Source of the DNA: Candidatus Omnitrophota bacterium
GTDB lineage: Bacteria; Omnitrophota; Gorgyraeia; Duberdicusellales; 4484-171
DNA: 8,023 bases
Assembly: GCA_014728785.1 (NCBI GenBank)
Contig: WJKZ01000026.1
Location: 1-8,023, forward strand
Direction of reading: 5' to 3'
The notes beneath the pieces are model-generated. The model worked only from the letters and a program-made list of their open reading frames with translations. It made no database searches and was not told the DNA's origin. The translations under genes were made by a program, and so were the position numbers. Positions 1-6,125 of this stretch are shown piece by piece (the stretch's first letter is position 1; each line of letters begins with the position of its first letter).

Positions 1-242
1 GAGGAGGAACTGGTCAATGCCCGAATTCCGGTCGCACTTGCCCCGAATACCATATTAACAGCCGCCAGCTCTGACTCAGCCTGAATAAAAACACCTTTCT
101 CCTGGAGCATTCTCCTGGCCATATAGGCGGTAAGTTCATTTTGAGGGGTAATGGGATAGCCGGCGTAAAAACGGCAACCTGCCTGTATGGCAGCTTCTCC
201 CATAGCTTCGTTTCCGGAAATCAATACTCTGGCAGCGTTCAC
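1..242 (-). CDS. vorB: 2-oxoacid:ferredoxin oxidoreductase alpha subunit, VorB type (N-terminal part, cut by window edge)
   Basis: This subunit belongs to cytoplasmic complexes that oxidatively decarboxylate 2-oxoacids with CoA and pass electrons to ferredoxin. About 80 N-terminal residues are visible; the family is usually around 350 residues. Visible hallmarks are the opening segment with [20 protein letters not shown], the GYPITPQNE motif (about residues 29-37) and [10 protein letters not shown] followed by [15 protein letters not shown] suits branched-chain 2-oxoacid (VorB) enzymes, whereas 2-oxoglutarate (KorA) enzymes more often have GYPITPSTE; KorA remains an alternative name. The start is GTG at 240-242, chosen because it overlaps the stop of the upstream ferredoxin gene by 4 bases (GTGA) and follows a purine-rich AAGGAAGG ribosome binding sequence. 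Translational coupling with the ferredoxin subunit is therefore likely. The beta (thiamine diphosphate) and gamma subunits would be expected beyond position 1. Confidence 0.88.
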   Translation of the reverse strand, partial: MNAARVLISGNEAMGEAAIQAGCRFYAGYPITPQNELTAYMARRMLQEKGVFIQAESELAAVNMVFGASATGIRALTSSS

Positions 243-505
243 TTTCCTTCCTTCTCTTTGAGGATTTCTATACAACTCTCCGGGCATATAAAAAAACAAC
301 GGCCGCAGCCGCAGCATTTTGAGCCGGGAATAAATTCAACAAATCTGGTGGAATTTTTATTAAACTTATCCGACAATTTCAAACAATTCAAAGGACAATA
401 CATAACGCATAACCCGCAACCTTTACATTTCTCTCTGTCGATTGCAAGGCTGAAAGAATTTTTTTTATGCCTGGATTTGAAGCGGTTGATTTTTGACTGA
501 GACAT
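239..505 (-). CDS. vorD: 2x[4Fe-4S] ferredoxin-type subunit of 2-oxoacid:ferredoxin oxidoreductase (delta subunit)
   Basis: This 88-residue protein carries two bacterial-ferredoxin cluster motifs, each CxxCxxCxxxCP. The first is at Cys27, 30, 33 and 37, the second at Cys64, 67, 70 and 74, so two [4Fe-4S] clusters are expected. A basic N-terminal tail (residues 5-15) precedes the first motif. Delta subunits of VorABCD/KorABCD complexes have this size and arrangement and relay electrons from the catalytic subunits to free ferredoxin. The gene lies directly before the alpha subunit gene and overlaps it by 4 bases, which supports the subunit role over a free ferredoxin. The ATG at 503-505 is 7 nt after the dxs stop codon. 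The only Shine-Dalgarno-like element is AAGG at the very end of dxs, about 10 nt upstream, so translation may be coupled to dxs. Confidence 0.87.
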   Translation of the reverse strand: MSQSKINRFKSRHKKNSFSLAIDREKCKGCGLCVMYCPLNCLKLSDKFNKNSTRFVEFIPGSKCCGCGRCFFICPESCIEILKEKEGK

Positions 506-512
506 TTAAAAG

Positions 513-2396
513 TTACCTTGTTTTAGAAACATGGCTCTGCTGCAATATCTGTTTTATCCTGAGAAAAAGTGAGTTTCCTTCCAGGGCGTATATTCGATAT
601 AAGCTATTTTTTTCTCCGGCAGGTATAAATTCATCCGGTAACCCTATCCTGAAAATTTCTACTTTTTGCAACATATTTTCTTTCTCGTAAAATTCCAGAA
701 CGCCGTCGCCGAAACCTCCGGCAAGATTACCCTCTTCAAGAGTTATGACCAGACTAAACCTCTCTGCTATCTCTCTGAGCATCTCTTCATCCAGAGGCTT
801 TATGAAACGGGCATTCACCAGGCAGGGGTTTAATCCTTCCCGCTGGAAATTGTCTGCGCACTCTAAAGCTGCTTTACTCACTGTTCCCAGGGCTATAATA
901 CAAAAATCTTCTCCGTCTCTCAGAATCTCTGCCTTGCCGAATTCAAGCTTGTTTTTGCTCTCAAGATAAAAAGACTCACCCCGGGGATAACGTATACTTA
1001 CCGGATGCTTAAGCTCAGCTGCCATCTCGAGCATATCCTCCAGCTCCCGTGCATCTTTAGGGGCCATGCAAACCATATTGGGTATCATCCGCAGATATCC
1101 TATATCGAAAACACCGTGGTGAGTAGGGCCATCTTCTCCAACCAGACCGGCTCTGTCTATAGCGAAAATTACACCTAAATCCTGTAAAGCTACATCATGT
1201 ATAATCTGGTCAAATGCACGTTGTAAAAAGGTGGAATATATTGCAACTACCGGTTTAACACCCTTTTTGGCCAGACCGCTTGCGAAACCTACAGCATGTG
1301 ATTCGGCTATACCTACATCGTAAAACCTTTCAGGAAAATTTTCTTTAAAAAGGCAGAGTCCCGTACCGGTGGGCATAGCTGCGGTTATGGCGGCGATATT
1401 TTCGTCTTTTCTGCCTAAATCCACCAGCTTTTCGGCAAATACACGGGTAAAATTCCTGCCTTTTCTATTCATGCATTCGCCTGTATCTTTATCAAAAGAA
1501 GATATTCCGTGATAGACCTCCGGGTTTTTTTCCGAAAAAACATACCCTTTACCTTTCTTGGTAATCACATGTAAGATTCGGGGTCCGGAAAGTTCAGAAA
1601 TATTGCCTAAAGCGGGAACAAGAACATCCAAATCATGCCCGTCTATGGGGCCGAAATAGCGAAAACCCAGCTCCTCAAAAAAAACCCCGGGGATTAATAA
1701 TCCCTTTATATTTTCCTCGAGTTTTCTGGCTTTAGCGGCGAGTTTTTTTGTTAAAGAGAAACTCTGCAGGAAATTTTCCAGCTCTTTTCTCGCACGATTA
1801 TATATAGGGGCAGATATTATCCTGGTAAGATAATTGCTCAAGGCTCCGACAGAGGGGGAAATGCTCATCTCATTGTGGTTTAAAACAACTAACAAGTCTG
1901 TCTTTGCGTGCCCGCAGGAGTTCAAAGCCTCAAAACACATACCCCCGCTTAATGAACCGTCGCCTACAACCGCAACTGTTTTGCTTGTCTCTTTTTTTAA
2001 CCTTTTAGCCTCGGCTATGCCCTGAGCCCAGGAAATAGCAGTGGAGGCGTGTCCGGAAATATAGGTATCATAGACCGATTCATAAAAATTAGGGAATCCA
2101 CTTAAACCTTCATATTGACGCAGGGTATAAAATTTATCTTTTCTGCCGGTAAGAATCTTATGAGCATATGTCTGATGTCCAACATCAAAAACCAGGGTAT
2201 CTTCGGGTGTATTAAGGCAGTAATGGAGCGCAATACAAAGCTCAACGGCTCCTAAAGAAGAGGCAAGATGGCCTCCTTTATCGGAGACAACTTTAATTAT
2301 AAATTCTCTTATTTCCGCTGCCAGGTCATTTAGTTTTTCCTGTTTTATCCTGCGTAAATCCTGGGGGGAGTTTATACTTTCTAACACCATATCCAT
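513..2396 (-). CDS. dxs: 1-deoxy-D-xylulose-5-phosphate synthase
   Basis: Dxs condenses pyruvate and glyceraldehyde 3-phosphate to DXP, the first step of the MEP isoprenoid pathway; it also feeds thiamine and pyridoxal synthesis. At 627 residues it is full length (E. coli about 620). Visible hallmarks, in order: GGHLASSLG with His43, DVGHQTYAHK (His74), the thiamine-diphosphate motif GDGS (145-148) ending at LNHNEMSIS (172-180), YHG (His296), VGIAESHAV with the catalytic Glu365, AIDRAG (Arg415), EDGPTHHG and YPRG (Arg472). A transketolase C-terminal domain with NARFIKPLDEE (about 528-538) follows. The NHN at 173-175 replaces the usual NDN. ATG at 2394-2396 is 10 nt after the PilZ gene stop; Met3 is an equally possible start, and neither has a clear Shine-Dalgarno. 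Coupling to the PilZ gene is likely. Confidence 0.97.
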   Translation of the reverse strand: MDMVLESINSPQDLRRIKQEKLNDLAAEIREFIIKVVSDKGGHLASSLGAVELCIALHYCLNTPEDTLVFDVGHQTYAHKILTGRKDKFYTLRQYEGLSGFPNFYESVYDTYISGHASTAISWAQGIAEAKRLKKETSKTVAVVGDGSLSGGMCFEALNSCGHAKTDLLVVLNHNEMSISPSVGALSNYLTRIISAPIYNRARKELENFLQSFSLTKKLAAKARKLEENIKGLLIPGVFFEELGFRYFGPIDGHDLDVLVPALGNISELSGPRILHVITKKGKGYVFSEKNPEVYHGISSFDKDTGECMNRKGRNFTRVFAEKLVDLGRKDENIAAITAAMPTGTGLCLFKENFPERFYDVGIAESHAVGFASGLAKKGVKPVVAIYSTFLQRAFDQIIHDVALQDLGVIFAIDRAGLVGEDGPTHHGVFDIGYLRMIPNMVCMAPKDARELEDMLEMAAELKHPVSIRYPRGESFYLESKNKLEFGKAEILRDGEDFCIIALGTVSKAALECADNFQREGLNPCLVNARFIKPLDEEMLREIAERFSLVITLEEGNLAGGFGDGVLEFYEKENMLQKVEIFRIGLPDEFIPAGEKNSLYRIYALEGNSLFLRIKQILQQSHVSKTR

Positions 2397-2406
2397 TTAG
2401 CAAAAA

Positions 2407-2769
2407 TCAGCCGTTATCGCCGGAAACCAGGACGTTTACCAGATTCTTTATCAGTTCCCTGTCTTTGTCTTCTATCTGATAAAACTCAAGACCCGTATCA
2501 TACATAAGAGATTCGCCTGATAAAGGATTTTTCTTTTCTACTGTCCAGACTATTCTTGCTTTACAAACAATGGGTTCGTCGCCTAAATAAATATCCAGGT
2601 CAACTATTGTTGAGATATCAAGATTTTCCTGAATTATGACCCTGATTCCTCCTGCGCCGATATTCTCGGTGTGAGAACTTACTACATGTTCTGAAGGGGT
2701 ATGGATAATTATCCTGCAAGGAAACTGCGCCCTTACGAACCGCCTTTTTTCTACTCCTTTCCAACCCAT
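2407..2769 (-). CDS. PilZ-domain protein (putative c-di-GMP receptor)
   Basis: This 120-residue protein consists essentially of one PilZ domain. PilZ domains bind cyclic di-GMP through an N-terminal RxxxR and a downstream (D/N)xSxxG motif. RxxxR is present as Arg9-RFV-Arg13. The second motif is Asn36-I-G-A-G-Gly41, so the usual serine is glycine; binding is plausible but not assured. After it come the strands of a beta barrel and a C-terminal helix (about residues 98-114) with the typical F-x-x-I-x-x-x-x-R pattern. There are no signal peptide, membrane segment or second domain, so the partner is unknown; motility, surface attachment or exopolysaccharide control are the usual roles. The start is well supported by AGGAGT at 2775-2780, five nt before the ATG. 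The gene follows ymdB by 55 bp and precedes dxs by 10 bp. Confidence 0.86.
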   Translation of the reverse strand: MGWKGVEKRRFVRAQFPCRIIIHTPSEHVVSSHTENIGAGGIRVIIQENLDISTIVDLDIYLGDEPIVCKARIVWTVEKKNPLSGESLMYDTGLEFYQIEDKDRELIKNLVNVLVSGDNG

Positions 2770-2824
2770 ACTTACTCCTTTTTTTGCCTAATCGGGTTTA
2801 TCCCTGTTTAATCTTACTTGACGC

Positions 2825-3610
2825 TCAATCGTTATCGTCTTTTCGGTACTCTATGCGCTTTATACCCAAAGCCGCGCCGGTCGACGCATCTATGTCAATT
2901 AAAACTCCCTGGACTCTTATGTCTGCCTGGGCCAAATTAAAACGGGTGGGCATGTTGGTAAGAAATCTCTCTATAATCTGAGACCTCTCTCTACCCAATA
3001 TAGAATCACAACTTCCGCTCATACCTGTATCGGTAATATAGGCGGTATAATGATTAATCAATCTTTCATCAGCGGTGGGTATATGGGTATGTGTGCCCAA
3101 AACAGCACTAACTTTTCCTCCCAGAAAATAACCCATAGCTAACTTCTCGCTGGTAGCCTCGGCGTGTATATCCACGATTATTATCTTTGCCTCCTTTTTT
3201 ATATCTTCGAGAACCTTGCGTACTGCTTTAAACGGGCAATCTATGGGCTGCATAAAAACTCTGCCTAAAAGATTTATAACCGCTACTTTCTCTCCACTTA
3301 CCTCTTTTATCAAAAAGCCTTTTCCCGCCGCCTCTTCCCCATAATTTAGAGGCCTTATAACATCCATGCTCCTCAGAACATCTCTCGATTCCTTTTTTTT
3401 AAAAACGTGGTCACCTGTCGTCAAAATATCAATACCTGCATCAAAAATCTCTCCTGCCGTACCAGGTGTTATACTGGAACCACCCGCGGCATTTTCGGCA
3501 TTGGCTATTATCAAATCCGGCTTGACCTCCTCTTTAATACGGGGTATCAAATCCTTAATGTAGCCGCGTGCGGGCTTGCCTACAATATCTCCTATAAAAA
3601 TAACTTTCAT
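2825..3610 (-). CDS. ymdB: YmdB-family metallophosphoesterase (TIGR00282 type)
   Basis: This 261-residue protein matches the YmdB family of dinuclear-metal phosphoesterases along its full length. Bacillus YmdB hydrolyses 2',3'- and 3',5'-cyclic nucleotides and influences biofilm formation. Expected metal ligands are visible: Asp8 (GDIVG), Glu39 and Asn40 (ANAENAAGG), His149 (VDIHAEATSEK), His174 and His176 (GTHTHIPT). The usual GNH segment reads Gly66-Asp67-His68, so the ligand Asn is replaced by Asp; this is conservative and may be lineage-normal. No signal peptide or membrane segment is seen, consistent with the cytoplasm. The gene sits 97 bp downstream of rny, the same order as ymdA(rny)-ymdB in Bacillus. 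The start is fixed by MKVIFIGDIVG, the normal N-terminus of the family, although the ribosome binding site is weak. A promoter candidate lies in the gap (3651-3679). Confidence 0.94.
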   Translation of the reverse strand: MKVIFIGDIVGKPARGYIKDLIPRIKEEVKPDLIIANAENAAGGSSITPGTAGEIFDAGIDILTTGDHVFKKKESRDVLRSMDVIRPLNYGEEAAGKGFLIKEVSGEKVAVINLLGRVFMQPIDCPFKAVRKVLEDIKKEAKIIIVDIHAEATSEKLAMGYFLGGKVSAVLGTHTHIPTADERLINHYTAYITDTGMSGSCDSILGRERSQIIERFLTNMPTRFNLAQADIRVQGVLIDIDASTGAALGIKRIEYRKDDND

Positions 3611-3616
3611 ATTAGA

Positions 3617-3700
3617 CCGCTGCTTAAAAGCTTCCCTGCTCCATTAGAATATTTTATTCCTTTAAAAGCTATAACTCAAATAAAATAGGAGAGCCGCTGC
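3617..3700. repeat. Two pairs of short direct repeats in the rny-ymdB gap
   Basis: CCGCTGC occurs at 3617-3623 and 3694-3700, and TTAAAAGCT occurs at 3624-3632 and 3662-3670 (plus-strand reading). One TTAAAAGCT lies inside the spacer of the putative ymdB promoter, and the other lies just after the predicted transcription start. The exact matches are visible, but a role as operator half-sites is only a guess. In so short and AT-rich a gap, chance is a real alternative for the second pair. Confidence 0.35.
3651..3679 (-). promoter_or_regulatory. Putative sigma70-type promoter for ymdB and downstream genes
   Basis: On the minus strand there is TTGAGT (3674-3679), a 17-nt spacer and TAAAAT (3651-3656). 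The spacing is ideal and each box is close to consensus (4/6 and 5/6). Transcription would begin near 3644, giving a leader of about 35 nt before the ymdB ATG. It would let ymdB-pilZ-dxs-vor be transcribed independently of rny. AT-rich gaps can give such matches by chance. Confidence 0.45.
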
Positions 3701-3705
3701 ATATC

Positions 3706-5256
3706 TTATTTAGCATAGCTTACTGCCCGGGTTTCCCTTATCACGGTTATCTTAATATTTCCGGGGTAATCCATCTCCTGCTCGAGTTTCTTTTTCAGTT
3801 CATGGGCCAAAAGATGAATTTCATCATCCTTTATCTTGTTCGGCTGCACCATTACCCTAATTTCTCTTCCTGCCTGTATGGCAAAACTTTTCTCCACTCC
3901 TTCGAAAGAGTTGGCGGTAGTCTCTAATTGCTTTAACCTCTTAACGTAAGTTTCAAGGGTCTCTCTTCTGGCTCCGGGACGGGAAGCAGAAATGGCATCG
4001 GCAACCAGGGCTAAAAGAGAATAAATATATTTTAATTCTATCTCTTCGTGATGAGATTCGCTGGCATTTATAACTATATCATTTTCACCGTATCTTCTTA
4101 AGAGATCCGCCCCCAGCTGCGCATGAGTTCCTTCTACCTGATGGTCGATAGCTTTACCTATATCGTGCAGCAACCCGGCTCTCTTGGCTATACGTGAATC
4201 CAGGTTTAACTCCGAAGCCAATATGCTCATTATAATAGCTACTTCTTTTGAATGCTGCAGAGCATTTTGCCCGAAACTGGTTCTGTATTTCAGCTTGCCC
4301 AATGATTTGGTAAGCTCCGGATGTAAATTATGGATACCTACCTCGAAGGCGGCAACCTTACCCTCTTCCATCAATTTCTTATCGAACTCCTGCTTTGTCT
4401 TTTCAACAACTTCTTCTATCCGGGCGGGATGTATCCTTCCGTCCTGAACCAGTTTTTCAAGTGAAAGACGGGCAATTTCTCTGCGGATAGGATCGAACCC
4501 CGAGATGCTCACAGCTTCGGGAGTATCGTCTATTACCAGATCAACTCCGGTAGCCATCTCAAAAGACCTTATATTACGGCCTTCTCTTCCTATAATTCTG
4601 CCCTTTATTTCATCATTGGGCAGAGGCACAACGCTAACTGTGGTCTCTGTGGTGTGCTCTACCGCGCAACGCTGTATAGCCTGGGAAATTATCTCTTTTG
4701 CCTTTTCTTCTGACTCCTCTCTAAGAGATTCTTCCATTTCTCTCAGCATTTTGGCTTTATCGCCTCTTAATTCTTCCTCATATCTTTTAAGCAAAAGGTC
4801 CCTTGCTTCCTGAGGGCTAAGAGAGGAAATCTTTTTCAGTTTTTCCTTCTCCTCCTCTATCAGGTTCTTCAATATCTGGTTTTTTTGGTCCAGTTCCTGG
4901 AAATTATCTTTCAACTCTCTCTCCCTGGCCCTGATTTCCTGTTCCTTGTTTTCTATAAAATCCAGCCTCTTCTCGAGATTCTCTTCTCTTTGAGTTATTT
5001 TTTTCTCCAGCTGGGTCAAATCCTGTCTCTTGGCCGAGTTTTGTTTATCAAACTCAACCCGCAGTTTATAGAGAAGCTCTTTACCGTCAAGATCTGCTTT
5101 TCTTATTATCTCCTCCGCTTTCACCTTGGCTTCCTTTAATATCTTCTCGGTATCTTCTTTAGTTTTTTTAAGCTTGTTTTTTTCAAGTATTTCTCCTATT
5201 TTCCAGCCTAAAAGTAATCCTATAATGATTGCTCCTGATATATAGACAACAACCAT
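3706..5256 (-). CDS. rny: Ribonuclease Y (membrane-anchored endoribonuclease)
   Basis: RNase Y starts bulk mRNA decay at the inner membrane. The 516-residue protein has the full family layout: an N-terminal membrane anchor (about residues 2-20, hydrophobic with [10 protein letters not shown]), a long charged coiled coil (about 22-195), a KH RNA-binding domain with its GxxG loop as Gly223-Arg-Glu-Gly226, and an HD metal-dependent catalytic domain. HD-domain residues seen are His335 (QHSKE), His364-Asp365 (LLHDIGKA), [11 protein letters not shown] (376-386), ESHHEE (400-405) and Asp420 ([15 protein letters not shown]). The C-terminus ends [12 protein letters not shown], typical of the family. 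Length is normal (about 510-520). The start is fixed by an excellent Shine-Dalgarno, AAAAGGAGGT at 5261-5270, four nt before the ATG. It follows the cyclo-ligase gene by 79 bp and precedes ymdB, an order also found in Bacillus for rny-ymdB. Confidence 0.97.
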   Translation of the reverse strand: MVVVYISGAIIIGLLLGWKIGEILEKNKLKKTKEDTEKILKEAKVKAEEIIRKADLDGKELLYKLRVEFDKQNSAKRQDLTQLEKKITQREENLEKRLDFIENKEQEIRARERELKDNFQELDQKNQILKNLIEEEKEKLKKISSLSPQEARDLLLKRYEEELRGDKAKMLREMEESLREESEEKAKEIISQAIQRCAVEHTTETTVSVVPLPNDEIKGRIIGREGRNIRSFEMATGVDLVIDDTPEAVSISGFDPIRREIARLSLEKLVQDGRIHPARIEEVVEKTKQEFDKKLMEEGKVAAFEVGIHNLHPELTKSLGKLKYRTSFGQNALQHSKEVAIIMSILASELNLDSRIAKRAGLLHDIGKAIDHQVEGTHAQLGADLLRRYGENDIVINASESHHEEIELKYIYSLLALVADAISASRPGARRETLETYVKRLKQLETTANSFEGVEKSFAIQAGREIRVMVQPNKIKDDEIHLLAHELKKKLEQEMDYPGNIKITVIRETRAVSYAK

Positions 5257-5335
5257 GTTGACCTCCTTTTAAAAGATTTATCCAGATAATAAAAATCTAC
5301 AAATACAAATTAAAGTTAATTTCGAGGGGGGGTAT

Positions 5336-5917
5336 TCAAACCACCCCGGTCTCGGTGACGATAAGATCGACCTTCTGGTCGAAGGAATGATGGATAGGAA
5401 GGTTTTCCAGAATCTGGAAATCAAAGGCTATACCTACTTTTTTTGTGCAGGGAGGAATTTCTTCTAAAAAGCGGTCATAGAAGCCTGCACCTCTTCCCAA
5501 TCTATTTTTGTGACGGTCGAATGCCAGACCGGGAACTATTATTAAATCTATCTCGCCTTTATCCACTTCTCTGGTCTTTTTTTCATCAGGCTCATGAACT
5601 CCAAAAGGCCCTTCTGTGAAATCCTCTGACAAATTCCTTACCTCGAATATCTTTAATCTGCCTCCTTCTGTATCCATGGAAGGGAAGCAAAACCTCTTGA
5701 ATTTCATGCTCCTATCAATCATCCCTAAAATATTAACTTCATCCCTTAAGGGATAATAAGCCATAATAGTTTCTGCTTTTCTATATATTGATAGCTCTGA
5801 TAGTTTTTCTTCAACATTTTCGCTCCTCCTTTTTATCTCTTCTTCGGTCAAAGAAAGAAAATAGCCAAGAATTCTTTTTCTTACCCTGCTTTTGTCTTTA
5901 TTTATAACCATCTCCAT
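5336..5917 (-). CDS. ygfA: 5-formyltetrahydrofolate cyclo-ligase (5,10-methenyl-THF synthetase)
   Basis: The enzyme uses ATP to convert 5-formyl-THF to 5,10-methenyl-THF, returning a storage or inhibitory folate to the one-carbon pool in the cytoplasm. At 193 residues it has the usual length. Visible family motifs are the basic N-terminal helix (Lys8-Arg14), YYPLRDEV (about 54-61), EGPFGVHEP (102-110), PGLAFDR (129-135) and the substrate/ATP loop RLGRGAGFYDRFL (139-151). The C-terminal signature, usually HDxxVDxIxTE, is here FDQKVDLIVTE, with Phe for His. ATG at 5915-5917 is followed by a second in-frame ATG two codons on; neither has a strong Shine-Dalgarno. It is probably the first gene of the long minus-strand operon, with an extended -10 promoter about 50 nt upstream. 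In many bacteria this gene lies near zapA or 6S RNA, but neither is visible here. Confidence 0.95.
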   Translation of the reverse strand: MEMVINKDKSRVRKRILGYFLSLTEEEIKRRSENVEEKLSELSIYRKAETIMAYYPLRDEVNILGMIDRSMKFKRFCFPSMDTEGGRLKIFEVRNLSEDFTEGPFGVHEPDEKKTREVDKGEIDLIIVPGLAFDRHKNRLGRGAGFYDRFLEEIPPCTKKVGIAFDFQILENLPIHHSFDQKVDLIVTETGVV

Positions 5918-5967
5918 TTAAACCGTCTTTAAGCTGTGTGTACCCGATAATTAATAATTTTTACAAA

Positions 5968-5976
5968 ATTATACCA
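5968..5976 (-). promoter_or_regulatory. Extended -10 promoter (proximal) for cyclo-ligase-rny operon
   Basis: The minus strand reads TGGTATAAT, a perfect -10 hexamer (TATAAT, 5968-5973) with an upstream TGn extension (5974-5976). The -35 region is poor (TAGATT at 17-nt spacing), which is common for extended -10 promoters. The transcription start would fall near 5961, giving a leader of about 44 nt to the ATG at 5917. Confidence 0.6.
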
Positions 5977-6010
5977 TCTAAAAGCCTTAAAATCTACCGG
6001 GACGTATGTT

Positions 6011-6039
6011 ATTTTAACCTAAAAACGCAAAATAAGCAA
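6011..6039 (-). promoter_or_regulatory. Second (distal) promoter candidate upstream of cyclo-ligase
   Basis: The minus strand has TTGCTT (6034-6039), a 17-nt spacer and TAAAAT (6011-6016), both close to consensus. The transcription start would be near 6004, giving a leader of roughly 85-90 nt. Together with the extended -10 site this would make a tandem promoter. The region is AT-rich, so the match could be accidental. Confidence 0.4.
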
Positions 6040-6125
6040 AATAATATTAAAGGAGCACTTTTATTAATTTTACCCCCCAGGGGAGGATTAAATACCCATT
6101 ATCCTTACTCTACAGGGTTATTTAG

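Larger units (their letters stand above)
5918..6125. other. 208-bp intergenic region, longest gene-free stretch of the window
   Basis: This gap separates the methyltransferase stop from the cyclo-ligase start, both on the minus strand. It contains two minus-strand promoter candidates (5968-5976 and 6011-6039). No ORF with a start and a recognisable product, no tRNA and no 6S-like long hairpin could be seen. The C-run/G-run at about 6072-6085 can form only a short stem without a U-tract, so no clear terminator for the methyltransferase gene is present. Confidence 0.6.

Noticed and set aside
141..500. Plus-strand open frame opposite the ferredoxin subunit gene
   Set aside because: It is antisense to two well-supported genes and its translation resembles no protein family. 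The same holds for the other plus-strand frames opposite dxs, ymdB, rny and the RNA methyltransferase.
5257..5335. A promoter for rny in the gap after the cyclo-ligase gene
   Set aside because: A TATTAT box exists, but the hexamer at 17-nt spacing (TTTAAT) matches the -35 consensus poorly. The strong Shine-Dalgarno is the only secure signal there.
5326..5347. Hairpin at the cyclo-ligase stop codon (ACCCC/GGGGT arms) as a terminator
   Set aside because: The stem is only 5 bp with a 9-nt loop, and no T-run follows on the minus strand. It is unlikely to stop transcription before rny.
6072..6085. C-run/G-run hairpin after the methyltransferase gene as a terminator
   Set aside because: Only about five pairs including a G-U, with no T-tract after it on either strand.
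5918..6125. 6S RNA or tRNA near the cyclo-ligase gene
   Set aside because: 6S RNA often lies beside this gene in Proteobacteria, but no long rod-like pairing, tRNA arms or CCA end could be found here.
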